In this document: positions 26,234 through 34,534 of the stretch, piece by piece | Numbering within the stretch: the stretch's first letter is position 1 | Layout: each line of letters starts with the position of its first letter | From: Sphingomonas hylomeconis | GTDB taxonomy: Bacteria > Pseudomonadota > Alphaproteobacteria > Sphingomonadales > Sphingomonadaceae | DNA length: 64,000 bases | Assembly (NCBI RefSeq): GCF_025370105.1 | Contig: NZ_JANQBK010000017.1 | Location: 62,001 to 126,000, forward strand | Direction of reading: 5' to 3' | Made by a program: the position numbers and the translations under genes | Notes under the pieces: model-generated | What the model saw: only the letters and a program-made list of their open reading frames with translations | What the model was told of the DNA's origin: nothing | Database searches by the model: none

Positions 26234-26398
26234 ATGGCCGATGACACGAGCAAGCCGACCGAGACCCAGCCGGCGCCGAATATCTCGACCGAGCATCAGG
26301 CGCCGGGCGACGCCCGCCGCCCCGGCGACACGCTCGATCGCGCGCAACCTGACGATGGCGAGACGGTCCGCAAATCGTCTCTCACGCGGAACGAATAG
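26234..26398 (+). CDS. Very small hydrophilic protein with EHQAP motif
   Basis: A 54-residue open frame beginning MADDTSKPTETQPAPNIS and containing TEHQAPGDARRPGDTL. It has GGGAG with 8-nt spacing before ATG 26234 and follows the previous gene by 12 nt, so the two are probably co-transcribed from the stress promoter at 25783. It is very polar and likely disordered. The TEHQAPGD segment echoes AEHQAPDL in the upstream protein, which suggests a shared binding determinant or a duplicated tail. No known family is recognised. Confidence 0.65.
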   Translation: MADDTSKPTETQPAPNISTEHQAPGDARRPGDTLDRAQPDDGETVRKSSLTRNE

Positions 26399-26440
26399 GC
26401 GCTGATCCGCATTAGGCATCTATCCAACAGGAGAAGCAAG

Positions 26441-26875
26441 ATGCGCGCACTCACACTCGGCCTGATCGCCGCCTCGACGATGGTCGCCGGCTGCAGCACC
26501 TATGACCAGGGCGGCCGCCCGGGCTATGCCGGTGACTATAGCCGCTACGATTACAACAATCCGGATCCCGCTTATGGCGGTTACGATGCCGGCCGTTACT
26601 ATCGTGAGGACAATCGTCGCTATCGCGAGCGTCAGCTGTCGGCCAATGATCGCGTCTACCGCGGCAATGATGGCCGCTATTACTGCCGTCGCGAAGATGG
26701 CACCACCGGGCTGATCGTCGGCGGCCTCGCCGGTGGCGCGCTGGGTGCGGTGATTGCGCCGGGTGGTTCGGGCTTGTTGGGCGCGGTCATCGGCGCGGCC
26801 GGCGGGGCGCTCGCCGGCCAGGCGATCGACAAGAGCGACAACAACAACCGCGGCCGCGGCGCGCGCTGCCGTTGA
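26441..26875 (+). CDS. Glycine-zipper 2TM lipoprotein
   Basis: A 144-residue envelope protein with a lipoprotein signal (MRALTLGLIAASTMVAGCS, lipobox VAGC, Cys18). It is followed by a Tyr/Asp/Arg-rich region (25-75, many GYDAGRYYRED-like segments) and a C-terminal glycine zipper (LIVGGLAGGALGAVIAPGGS then LLGAVIGAAGGALAGQAID). This is the glycine zipper 2TM arrangement of the Rickettsia 17-kDa-antigen/SlyB group, usually outer-membrane anchored. AGGAGAAG precedes ATG 26441. It lies 42 nt after the 54-residue gene; I see no separate stress promoter for it. Confidence 0.85.
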   Translation: MRALTLGLIAASTMVAGCSTYDQGGRPGYAGDYSRYDYNNPDPAYGGYDAGRYYREDNRRYRERQLSANDRVYRGNDGRYYCRREDGTTGLIVGGLAGGALGAVIAPGGSGLLGAVIGAAGGALAGQAIDKSDNNNRGRGARCR

Positions 26876-26888
26876 GCTGAAGCGGGGC

Positions 26889-26909
26889 GGGGTCCGGTAA
26901 TCGGGCCCC
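26889..26909. terminator. Short GC-rich hairpin after the lipoprotein gene
   Basis: GGGGTCCG pairs with CGGGCCCC (one G-T pair) around a GTAAT loop, 13 nt after the stop. There is no clear U-run, so this is a tentative terminator. Confidence 0.4.
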
Positions 26910-26963
26910 GTCGCCGCACTCAGGCTGGCAAGGCCCGAGAAAGTTGCTAGAGGCTGGGGCCTA

Positions 26964-29495
26964 ATGGCCGCATCAGACTCTCCCCGCGTCAATTTCCGTC
27001 TTCGCCGCGAGGTGGACGGCTTCCGCGGCTTCGTGCAGCGCCTCTGGGCGCGCTGGTGGGTCAAGGCCCTCGTCATCCTCGCGGCGCTTGGCGGGATCGG
27101 CATCCTGCTGATCTGGCTGCTCGTCGCGCGCGATCTGCCCTCGGTCGACAAGCTGCGTGCCTACGAGCCGCCCTTGCCGACGAACGTGCGCGGCATCGAT
27201 GGCGATCCGATCTACAGCTACGCGCGCGAGCGGCGCGTCGAACTGAGCTACGCCGAATATCCGCAATTGCTCGTCCGCGCCTTCATCTCGGCCGAGGACA
27301 AGACCTTTTTCGAGCATCACGGCGTCGATTATCCGGGCATCGCCGCGGCGGCGTTCAACAATCTGCGCAGCAACCGCCGCCCGGTCGGCGCCTCGACGAT
27401 CACGCAGCAGGTCGCCAAGAACCTGCTGATCGGCAACGAAACCAGCTATATGCGCAAGGCCAAGGAAGCCATCCTGGCCTATCGCATCGAGGATACGCTG
27501 ACCAAGCCGCAGATCCTCGAACTGTATCTCAACCAGATCGCGCTCGGTCGCAACGCGTTCGGCGTGGCGGCGGCCAGCTATGCCTATTTCGGCAAGGATC
27601 TGAACGAGCTCGATCTGGCGCAGATGGCGTATCTGGCGATCCTGCCCAAGGGCCCGGCAAATTACGATCCGATCCGCAACACGCAGCGCGCGCTCGACCG
27701 GCGCAATTACGTGCTCGGCGAAATGCTCAAGAACGGGTTCATCACCCAGGCGCAATATGCCGCGGCCAATGCCGAGCCGCTCGGCGCGGTGCCGCGCCAG
27801 ACGCCCAAGGCGCAGGTCGCGGGCTCGGGCTATTTCGTCGAGGAAGTCCGCCGCCAGCTGATCGACAAGTTCGGTGAGGACGAGAAGGGTGGGCCGTACA
27901 GCGTCTATGCCGGCGGCCTGTGGGTGCGCACGTCGTTCGACGAAAAGCAGCAGGATTTCGCGCAGGAAGCGCTGCGTGATGGGTTGCTGCGGTTCGAGCG
28001 CGGGCGCGGCTGGTCCGGCCCGCTGCTGCATGTCGATATCGCCGGGGACAATTGGCAGTCGGCGATGCTCAACACCAATATCGGGCTCGATTATCGGGAT
28101 TGGCGTCCGGCGATCGTCACCGCGACCGGCGCGAGCGCGGCGACGCTCGGCTTTTCCAACGGCCAGACCGGCGAACTGCCGCGCTGGGCCGCGCAGATGC
28201 CGGTGCGCGGGCAGGGCGGCAGTGCCTTCAACGCGCTCGAGGTCGGCGACATCATCGCCGTCGCCCCGGAAGGCAGCAGCTTCGCCTTGCGCAGCGTGCC
28301 CAAAATCTCCGGTGCGTTCGTCGTCGAGGAACCGGCCACCGGGCGCGTGCTGGCGATGCAGGGCGGCTTCGATTCCCGTGTCCAGTCGTTCAACCGCGCG
28401 ACCCAGGCACAGCGCCAGCCGGGCTCGACGATCAAGCCGATCGTCTACGCCGCGGCGCTCGCCAATGGCATGACGCCCGCCTCGATCATCGTCGACGGCC
28501 CGTTCTGCGTCTATCAGGGCGCACGGCTCGGCCAGAAATGCTTCCGCAACTTCAGCGGCGGCGGCGCCGGGCCGCACACGATGCGCTGGGGCGTCGAGCA
28601 ATCGCGCAACCTGATGACGGTGCGCACCGCCAGCCAGACCGGCATGGACAAGGTCGTCGGGCTGATGGACCAGATCGGCGTCGGCAAATATCCCGCCTAT
28701 CTGTCGTTCGCCCTGGGCGCCGGCGAGACCACGGTGTCGCGGATGGTCAACGCATATTCGATCCTCGCCAATCAGGGCCGGGCGCATCCCGCTACGCTGA
28801 TCGATTTCGTCCAGGATCGCCACGGCAAGGTCGTCTGGCCGGAAAACTGGCGTGCCTGCGATGCCTGCAACGCGCCGGACTGGAACGGCCGCGCGATGCC
28901 GCGCCCGGTGATCCGCGGGAAGCAGGTGCTGGATGCGATCAGCGCCTATCAGATGGTGCATATCGCCGAGGGAGTGATCCAGCGCGGCACCGCCACCGTG
29001 CTGCGCGATCTCGATCGCCCGATGTTCGGCAAGACCGGCACCAATTCCGGCCCGACCGACGTGTGGTTCATCGGCGGCACGCCGCAGATGATCGCCGGCG
29101 TGTATATCGGCTATGATACGCCGCGGAAGCTGGGTGGCGCGGCACAGGGCGGCACGGTCGCCGCACCGATCTTCAAGCAATGGGCGGTCAAGGCCTATGA
29201 GGGCATGGACCGGCTGCCGTTCCGCGCTCCCGAGGGCGTGCGCATGGTGCGCATCGATCGCGCCAGCGGCAAGCCGGTCTATGGCGCCTGGCCCGGCACC
29301 GATCCCAAGGCGGCGGTGATCTGGGAAGCGTTCAAGCCCGAGAGCGAGCCGCGCCGCGCGATCCGCCGTGCCGGCGCGGTCGCCGATCCGGCGATCGCCG
29401 CGGCGGCCGCCAAGGAGCGTGCGGCGCGCGCCGCGCGGCGCGCGGAACAGCGCGCCGACAGCGATTTCTTGCAGAGAGAGGGCGGAATCTACTAG
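26964..29495 (+). CDS. Penicillin-binding protein 1A family, bifunctional transglycosylase/transpeptidase
   Basis: An 843-residue class A PBP that polymerises and cross-links peptidoglycan. One membrane helix lies at about 34-54. The GT51 domain begins with the catalytic Glu111 in FISAEDKTFFEHHGVD and contains GASTITQQVAKNLL and ELYLNQIALGRNAFGV. The transpeptidase domain has PGSTIKP (Ser488), the SRN motif in QSRNLMTVR and KTGTN (Lys690). The C-terminal tail is Ala/Arg-rich and probably disordered. The usual OB-like insert region carries DIIAVAPEGSSFALRSV. Length is normal for PBP1A. Confidence 0.95.
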   Translation: MAASDSPRVNFRLRREVDGFRGFVQRLWARWWVKALVILAALGGIGILLIWLLVARDLPSVDKLRAYEPPLPTNVRGIDGDPIYSYARERRVELSYAEYPQLLVRAFISAEDKTFFEHHGVDYPGIAAAAFNNLRSNRRPVGASTITQQVAKNLLIGNETSYMRKAKEAILAYRIEDTLTKPQILELYLNQIALGRNAFGVAAASYAYFGKDLNELDLAQMAYLAILPKGPANYDPIRNTQRALDRRNYVLGEMLKNGFITQAQYAAANAEPLGAVPRQTPKAQVAGSGYFVEEVRRQLIDKFGEDEKGGPYSVYAGGLWVRTSFDEKQQDFAQEALRDGLLRFERGRGWSGPLLHVDIAGDNWQSAMLNTNIGLDYRDWRPAIVTATGASAATLGFSNGQTGELPRWAAQMPVRGQGGSAFNALEVGDIIAVAPEGSSFALRSVPKISGAFVVEEPATGRVLAMQGGFDSRVQSFNRATQAQRQPGSTIKPIVYAAALANGMTPASIIVDGPFCVYQGARLGQKCFRNFSGGGAGPHTMRWGVEQSRNLMTVRTASQTGMDKVVGLMDQIGVGKYPAYLSFALGAGETTVSRMVNAYSILANQGRAHPATLIDFVQDRHGKVVWPENWRACDACNAPDWNGRAMPRPVIRGKQVLDAISAYQMVHIAEGVIQRGTATVLRDLDRPMFGKTGTNSGPTDVWFIGGTPQMIAGVYIGYDTPRKLGGAAQGGTVAAPIFKQWAVKAYEGMDRLPFRAPEGVRMVRIDRASGKPVYGAWPGTDPKAAVIWEAFKPESEPRRAIRRAGAVADPAIAAAAAKERAARAARRAEQRADSDFLQREGGIY

Positions 29496-29512
29496 TCGAC
29501 CCTATATACCGG

Positions 29513-29593
29513 CGTCATCCCGGCGACCGCCGGGGCCTCATGGCATCGGGCGCGTTTAGCCGCGCAAGATCCCAGCACTCGCTGGGGTGACGG
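29513..29593. repeat. CATCCCGG-family palindromic element before prfB
   Basis: CGTCATCCCGGCGACCGCCG and GGCC form one arm; GATCCCAGCACTCGCTGGGG and TGACGG form the other. It ends 17 nt before the prfB start, so it would lie in the leader of that mRNA or form the end of the PBP1A transcript. Confidence 0.75.
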
Positions 29594-29610
29594 AATTTTG
29601 GAGAACACCC

Positions 29611-30738
29611 ATGCGCGCCGAAGCGCAGGCACATGTCGAAACGATCAACGCCGCGTTGGCCCTGTTGCGCCGCTCCCTCGATTGGGATCGTGCACTGCGC
29701 CGGCTCGACGAGCTGAACGCGCGCGTCGAGGATCAGGCGCTCTGGAACGATCCCAAGGCCGCGCAGGATGTCATGCGCGAACGCCGTCGGCTCGACGAGG
29801 CGATCACCGCGACGCGCAACATCGAGCGCGAACTGAGCGACAATATCGAGCTGATCGAAATGGCCGAGGCGGAGGGCGATACCGAGATGGAGACGGAGGG
29901 CGTCGCCGCGCTCGCCGAACTCGCCGAACGCTCGGACCGCGACAAGGTCACCGCCCTGCTGTCCGGCGAGGCCGACGGCAACGATACCTATGTCGAGATC
30001 AATTCCGGCGCCGGCGGGACGGAGAGCCAGGACTGGGCCGGCATGTTGCTGCGCATGTATACGCGCTGGGCCGAGCGCCATGGCTACAAGGTCGATCTGA
30101 TCGATTATCATGCCGGCGAGCAAGCCGGGATCAAATCGGCGACCTTGCTGGTCAAGGGCGAGAACGCTTACGGTTATGCCAAGACCGAGAGCGGCGTGCA
30201 TCGCCTGGTGCGCATCTCGCCATACGACAGCGCGGCGCGGCGCCACACCTCGTTTTCGAGCGTGTGGGTCTATCCGGTGATCGATGACGATATCAACGTC
30301 GAGTATAACGAGAGCGATCTGCGCATCGACACGTACCGCGCGAGCGGTGCCGGTGGTCAGCACATCAACACGACCGACTCCGCCGTGCGCATCACGCATA
30401 TCCCGACCGGCATCGTCGTGCAGTGCCAGAACCAGCGCTCGCAGCACAAGAACAAGGCCGAGGCCTATAATCAGCTGCGCGCCCGCCTGTACGAGCGCGA
30501 GCTGTCGATTCGCGAGGAAGCCGCGAACGCCGAGAATGCGACCAAGACCGATATCGGCTGGGGCCACCAGATCCGTTCCTACGTGCTCCAGCCCTATCAG
30601 CTGGTGAAGGATCTGCGCACCGGCACGACGTCGACCGCACCGGCTGACGTGCTGGATGGCGCGCTCGATCCGTTCATGGCCGCGGCCCTGTCGCAGCGCG
30701 TCACCGGCGAGGCGGTCGAGGTCGAGGACGTCGATTGA
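29611..30738 (+). CDS. prfB: Peptide chain release factor 2
   Basis: A 375-residue class I release factor that recognises UGA and UAA stop codons. The catalytic GGQ is at 248-250 ([18 protein letters not shown]), methylated by PrmC in other bacteria. The stop-recognition tripeptide position reads SPY (203-205) where E. coli RF2 has [18 protein letters not shown] is the usual RF2 element. The frame is continuous: the programmed +1 shift at an internal TGA, which autoregulates prfB in E. coli, is absent. GGAG precedes ATG 29611. A methyltransferase gene overlaps the stop. Confidence 0.95.
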   Translation: MRAEAQAHVETINAALALLRRSLDWDRALRRLDELNARVEDQALWNDPKAAQDVMRERRRLDEAITATRNIERELSDNIELIEMAEAEGDTEMETEGVAALAELAERSDRDKVTALLSGEADGNDTYVEINSGAGGTESQDWAGMLLRMYTRWAERHGYKVDLIDYHAGEQAGIKSATLLVKGENAYGYAKTESGVHRLVRISPYDSAARRHTSFSSVWVYPVIDDDINVEYNESDLRIDTYRASGAGGQHINTTDSAVRITHIPTGIVVQCQNQRSQHKNKAEAYNQLRARLYERELSIREEAANAENATKTDIGWGHQIRSYVLQPYQLVKDLRTGTTSTAPADVLDGALDPFMAAALSQRVTGEAVEVEDVD

Positions 30739-31466
30739 GCCGCCGCCCGGGTCATCTTCCCGCGCTGATGGGCGTCGGCTTGCTCGCGCTCGCCGCGTGC
30801 GAGGCCGCGCCCAGCTTGCCGAAGCCGCCCAAGGAGCGGATCGATCCGTTCCCCGCCGCCGATCGTCCGGTCGCGCAGATCGTCTCGTCGCGCTGGTCGA
30901 CCGAGGAAGCGCGTGACCGGCTCAACGAGGCGGGGCAGGTGATGGCCAAGTCCGGCATAAAACCGGGCATAACGGTTGCCGATATCGGCGCCGGTGAGGG
31001 CTATTATACGATCCGCCTGGCGCAGCGCGTCGGCAAGGAAGGCCGCGTCCTGGCCGAGGATATCGTCGAGGAAGTGCGCGACACGCTGGCCGAGCGCGTG
31101 GCGCGCGAACGGCTCGACAATGTCAGCGTGCGCCTGGGTGCGCCGGCCGATCCCAAGCTGCCGGATGGCAGCTTCGATCGCATCTTCATGGTGCACATGT
31201 ATCACGAGATCGAGCAGCCCTATGAATTCCTCTGGCGCATGCGGCCCGCGCTACGCCCCGGCGGGGAAGTCGTGGTCGTCGATGCCGACCGTCCGACCCG
31301 GGATCACGGCACGCCGCCAGCCTTGCTCAAATGCGAATTCGCTCGCGTGGGCTATCGCCAGGTGGCGATGGAAAACATGCCCTCGGCCGGCGGTTATCTC
31401 GCGACCTTCCGGGCGGTCGGGCCGCGGCCCGATCCGAAGACGATCCGGCCCTGCCGGATCGGTTAG
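30735..31466 (+). CDS. Class I SAM-methyltransferase fold behind a lipoprotein signal
   Basis: A 243-residue protein. The N-terminus looks like a lipoprotein signal (basic MSRRPGH, hydrophobic LMGVGLLALA, lipobox LAAC with Cys22), then a Pro-rich spacer, then a methyltransferase domain. Motif I is VADIGAGEGYY (81-91), followed by an acidic loop ENIVEEV-like segment (AEDIVEEVRD) and motif VHMYHEIEQPYEFL. SAM is not known to be available in the periplasm, so either the leader is misread as a signal or the domain has a non-methylating role. The start is TTG 30735 overlapping the prfB stop, implying translational coupling to prfB; the next in-frame start, ATG at about 30768, would remove most of the basic region. 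Confidence 0.82.
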   Translation: MSRRPGHLPALMGVGLLALAACEAAPSLPKPPKERIDPFPAADRPVAQIVSSRWSTEEARDRLNEAGQVMAKSGIKPGITVADIGAGEGYYTIRLAQRVGKEGRVLAEDIVEEVRDTLAERVARERLDNVSVRLGAPADPKLPDGSFDRIFMVHMYHEIEQPYEFLWRMRPALRPGGEVVVVDADRPTRDHGTPPALLKCEFARVGYRQVAMENMPSAGGYLATFRAVGPRPDPKTIRPCRIG

Positions 31467-31867
31467 AGCAGGCCCATCGCGCGCATGCTGGCCCAGCGCG
31501 GGCCTGCCAGCACGAGATGATCCACCAGCCGCACGTCGAGCGCCGCGACCGCGCCGAGCAGCCGCCGCGTGACCGCGAGATCCGCCGCGCTCGGGGTCGG
31601 ATCGCCGCCCGGATGATTGTGCGCCAGCACGATGGCATGGGCGTCGAGCGTGAGAATGTCGCCGATCACCGCGCGCCATTGCATGACCACCCCGTCCGGC
31701 GTCCCGAACGGCGTTCGGCGGACGCCCAACAAGCGCCATTCCGGATCAAGATAGGCGATGCCGCAGCGCTCGCGATCGGCATCGGCGAGGTCGGCGAACA
31801 ACGCGACCGCGTCCGACGCCGCCCGAACCGCACGGCCGTCGAGGGCAAGGCAGGCTGCAATCGCCAC
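31463..31867 (-). CDS. RadC-like JAMM-domain protein without HhH domain
   Basis: A 134-residue protein that is only the C-terminal MPN/JAMM part of RadC. Metal-binding residues are His83 and His85 in AHNHPGGDPTPSAAD and Asp96. The helix-hairpin-helix DNA-binding half of true RadC (about 220 residues) is missing, although the start at GTG 31867 is the first available after an upstream in-frame stop. The role of RadC-family proteins is unresolved; the old DNA-repair assignment was withdrawn. It converges with the methyltransferase, overlapping by 4 nt, and is divergent from thyA. Confidence 0.82.
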   Translation of the reverse strand: MAIAACLALDGRAVRAASDAVALFADLADADRERCGIAYLDPEWRLLGVRRTPFGTPDGVVMQWRAVIGDILTLDAHAIVLAHNHPGGDPTPSAADLAVTRRLLGAVAALDVRLVDHLVLAGPRWASMRAMGLL

Positions 31868-31959
31868 CGGTCGATGCTATCGTGCTGCCGGCCGGGCTCC
31901 ACCTGATCTTGATCCGTTCCGGCGATGCATCTAGGCGCGGGCTGACAGGGAGAAACGGC

Positions 31960-32889
31960 ATGGCCGAGGCCGCGCATTACGAGCACCAATATCTCCAGCT
32001 GTTGCGCGATGTGTGGGACCGCGGCGACGAGCGTCGCGACCGCACCGGGGTCGGCACCCGCTCGCTGTTCGGGCCGACGATGCGCTTCGATCTCGCCGAT
32101 GATGCCATGCCGCTGCTCACCACCAAGCGAGTGGCGTGGAAGACGGCGGCACGCGAGATGCTGTGGTTTCTCACCGGCGACACCAACATTCGCGAACTGG
32201 TCCGCCAGAAGGTGCATATCTGGACCGATTGGCCGCTCGATCGCTATCGCCGCGCGACCGGCGAGGCGATCGATCGCGATGCGTTCGAGGCGCGGATCCT
32301 CGCCGACGAGGCGTTCGCCCGCGACTGGGGCGATCTCGGGCCGGTCTACGGCAAGCAATGGGTGGCGTGGGACACGTACGAGCCGGCCGGCGAGGGCCTG
32401 TTCCGGCGCGGCGCGCCGATCAACCAGATCGCCGCCCTGGTCGAGGCGATCCGCACCAACCCGACCTCGCGTCGGCTGCTGTTCACCGGCTGGAACGTCG
32501 CCGAGCTGGACGGCATGGCGCTGCCGCCGTGCCATATGACGTATCAGTTCCACGTGTCCGGCGGGCGGCTGTCGGTGATGCTGTGGCAGCGCTCGTGCGA
32601 TCTCGGGCTGGGCTTCGCGTTCAACGCCTTTTCCGCCGCGCTGCTGCTGCGCATGCTCGCGCAGCAATGCGATCTCGCCCCCGGCGAACTGGTGTGGAGC
32701 GCGGGCGACGCGCATGTCTATCTCAACCACCAACATCTGGTGGACGAACAGCTCGCGCGCGAACCGCGCGGCCGCCCGCGCATGACCATCCGGCGCCGGC
32801 CGGAATCGATCTTCGACTATCGTATCGAGGATTTCGAGATCGTCGATTACGATCCGCATCCCGCGATCGCCGCGCCGGTCGCGGTCTGA
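31960..32889 (+). CDS. thyA: Thymidylate synthase
   Basis: A 309-residue ThyA that converts dUMP to dTMP using methylene-tetrahydrofolate. The catalytic Cys191 is in LPPCHMTYQFHV; RRLLFTGWNV, RSCDLGLGFAFN and GDAHVYLNHQ are dUMP and folate contacts. It is longer than E. coli ThyA (264) because of the insert with GEAIDRDAFEARILADEAFA, a feature of the long ThyA form. ATG 31960 has GGGAG upstream. It produces dihydrofolate, which FolA (33950) recycles; a PRMT-like gene lies between the two. Confidence 0.95.
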   Translation: MAEAAHYEHQYLQLLRDVWDRGDERRDRTGVGTRSLFGPTMRFDLADDAMPLLTTKRVAWKTAAREMLWFLTGDTNIRELVRQKVHIWTDWPLDRYRRATGEAIDRDAFEARILADEAFARDWGDLGPVYGKQWVAWDTYEPAGEGLFRRGAPINQIAALVEAIRTNPTSRRLLFTGWNVAELDGMALPPCHMTYQFHVSGGRLSVMLWQRSCDLGLGFAFNAFSAALLLRMLAQQCDLAPGELVWSAGDAHVYLNHQHLVDEQLAREPRGRPRMTIRRRPESIFDYRIEDFEIVDYDPHPAIAAPVAV

Positions 32890-32897
32890 TCGCGGCG

Positions 32898-33953
32898 ATG
32901 ACCGACGCCATCGTCTCCCGCTATGCCGATCTCGCTGGCGACGCACGGGCGATGGCGATGATGTGCGCGGCGCTGCATCGCCTGGGGCAGTTTGCCGATG
33001 CGGTGGCGCTGGGGCGCGCGGCGATCGCCCAGGCCCCGCAATCGATGGAGGTGCGCACGATCGTGCGCCGCGCGTTGAGCCGCGGCGTCGCCTCCTTCCA
33101 TGGCGCCATGCTGGGCGATGCCGCCCGCAGCCACGCTTATGTCCGCGCGATAGACCGCCTGGTGCGCCCGGGCATGACGGTGCTGGAAATCGGCGCGGGC
33201 TCGGGCCTGCTGGCGATGGCGGCGGCACGTGCCGGGGCGACGGTGGTGGCCTGCGAACAGAGCCCGGTGATCGCTGCGATGGCCGACCGGATCGTCGCCG
33301 CCAACGGCCTGTCGGATCGCGTCCGCATCGTCGCCAAACGCTCGGACGCGCTGCAGCTCGGTATCGATCTGGCCGCGCCGGTCGATCTGCTGATCCATGA
33401 GATTTTCGGCGAATCGCTGTTCAACGAAGGGGTCGAGGCGGCGCTGGCCGATGCGCAGACGCGCCTGCTCCGGCCGGGCGCCATCGTGCTGCCGCCGCGC
33501 GCCGAAATCCGGTGCGCGCTGGCCACGCTGACCCTGCCGGCGCACCCCCCGATCGCCACCGTGGAGGGATTCGACCTGTCCGATTTCAACCTGCTCCTGC
33601 CGCCCACGCCGCGCAACGTGGTCGCTGGCCGCCGCGGCTTCGCTTTGTGCTCGGCGCCCGCCTCGGCGCTGGCGATGGATTATCGCGGCCCGGCGCCGTT
33701 CGGCCCGCGCCGGGAAGGCCTGACGTTCGAATCGACCGGCGGTCGTATCGATGCGGTGGTGCAATGGCTGCGCCTCGATTTCGGCGACGGCGAGATATTG
33801 GAGAGCGACCCGACCCTGCCGCCCCCGGCCTCGTCCTGGATCGCACCGTTGTTCGAGTTGCCGACGCCGATCGACACGGCGCCGGGCGACCGTATCGCGG
33901 TGTCGCTGTTCCATGACGGCCATGATCTCTCGATCGACGTGGCGGCGGCATGA
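32898..33953 (+). CDS. PRMT7/9-like arginine methyltransferase homologue with TPR-like N-terminus
   Basis: A 351-residue predicted protein methyltransferase. Residues 18-50 resemble one TPR unit (AALHRLGQFADAVALGRAAI). Then FHGAMLGDAARSHAYVRAI (68-85) is the PRMT-type helix, motif I is VLEIGAGSGLLAMAAARAGA (95-114), and Glu120 is the SAM ribose-binding acid. A double-E loop is present with Glu168 and Glu177 (EIFGESLFNEG), the same spacing of nine as in eukaryotic PRMTs, and SSWIAPLF near residue 303 sits where the THW loop would be. The gene starts 9 nt after thyA and overlaps folA by 4 nt. Automatic pipelines may call it a ribosomal-L11-type methyltransferase. Confidence 0.75.
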   Translation: MTDAIVSRYADLAGDARAMAMMCAALHRLGQFADAVALGRAAIAQAPQSMEVRTIVRRALSRGVASFHGAMLGDAARSHAYVRAIDRLVRPGMTVLEIGAGSGLLAMAAARAGATVVACEQSPVIAAMADRIVAANGLSDRVRIVAKRSDALQLGIDLAAPVDLLIHEIFGESLFNEGVEAALADAQTRLLRPGAIVLPPRAEIRCALATLTLPAHPPIATVEGFDLSDFNLLLPPTPRNVVAGRRGFALCSAPASALAMDYRGPAPFGPRREGLTFESTGGRIDAVVQWLRLDFGDGEILESDPTLPPPASSWIAPLFELPTPIDTAPGDRIAVSLFHDGHDLSIDVAAA

Positions 33954-34420
33954 TCACGCTGCACCTCGCGCGCGCCGATAACGGCGTGATCGGAAAAGAC
34001 GGCAAGATGCCCTGGCACCTGCCCGCCGATCTCAAGCGCTTCAAGGCACACACGCTCGGCAAGCCGATGATCATGGGCCGCAAGACGTTCGAGAGCTTCC
34101 CGAATCCATTGCCCGGGCGGCGGCACATCGTGCTGACCCGCGACGCGCGCTGGTCCGCACCCGGCGCGGAGGTCGCGCATTCGGTGGCGGATGCGGTGCT
34201 GCTGGCCGGGCAGGGGGACGTCGCGGTGATCGGCGGCGCGGAGATCTACGCGCTGTTCCTGGATCGCGCCGATAAGGTCGAACTAACCGAAATCCACCTT
34301 TCGCCTGAGGGCGATGCGATGGTCCCCGCCTTCACCGGCTGGCAGGAAACCGCGCGCGAGGATCATCCCGCCGAAGGCGTGCGGCCGGGCTACAGCTTCG
34401 TCACGCTCGCCAGATCATGA
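33950..34420 (+). CDS. folA: Dihydrofolate reductase
   Basis: A 156-residue FolA that reduces dihydrofolate to tetrahydrofolate with NADPH; it is the trimethoprim target. Visible motifs are ARADNGVIGKDGKMPWHLPADLKRFK with the active-site Asp27 equivalent, GKPMIMGRKTFESF and VIGGAEIYALFL. It starts ATGA over the stop of the PRMT-like gene. The thyA-methyltransferase-folA order couples production and reduction of dihydrofolate. A palindromic repeat begins 2 nt after the stop. Confidence 0.95.
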   Translation: MITLHLARADNGVIGKDGKMPWHLPADLKRFKAHTLGKPMIMGRKTFESFPNPLPGRRHIVLTRDARWSAPGAEVAHSVADAVLLAGQGDVAVIGGAEIYALFLDRADKVELTEIHLSPEGDAMVPAFTGWQETAREDHPAEGVRPGYSFVTLARS

Positions 34421-34421
34421 T

Positions 34422-34518
34422 CCGTCACCCCGGACTTGTTCCGGGGGCCACCGTCCCGCATACCGCCGGCCAATGGACGTGCGGCACGGTGGATGCCGGA
34501 ACAAGTCCGGCATGACGG
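34422..34518. repeat. CACCCCGG-family palindromic element, full-length copy
   Basis: Arms CCGTCACCCCGGACTTGTT and CCGGAACAAGTCCGGCATGA (then CGG) enclose the core CCGCATACCGCCGGCCAATG, homologous to the copy at 20531-20624. It sits between folA and the dipeptidase gene. Confidence 0.88.
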
Positions 34519-34534
34519 ATGGGGTGGGAGACGC

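Noticed and set aside
32136..33953. A single long frame starting inside thyA and ending at the PRMT-like stop
   Set aside because: The thyA part is out of frame with the real thyA and has no similarity; the methyltransferase starts at ATG 32898, nine bases after thyA.
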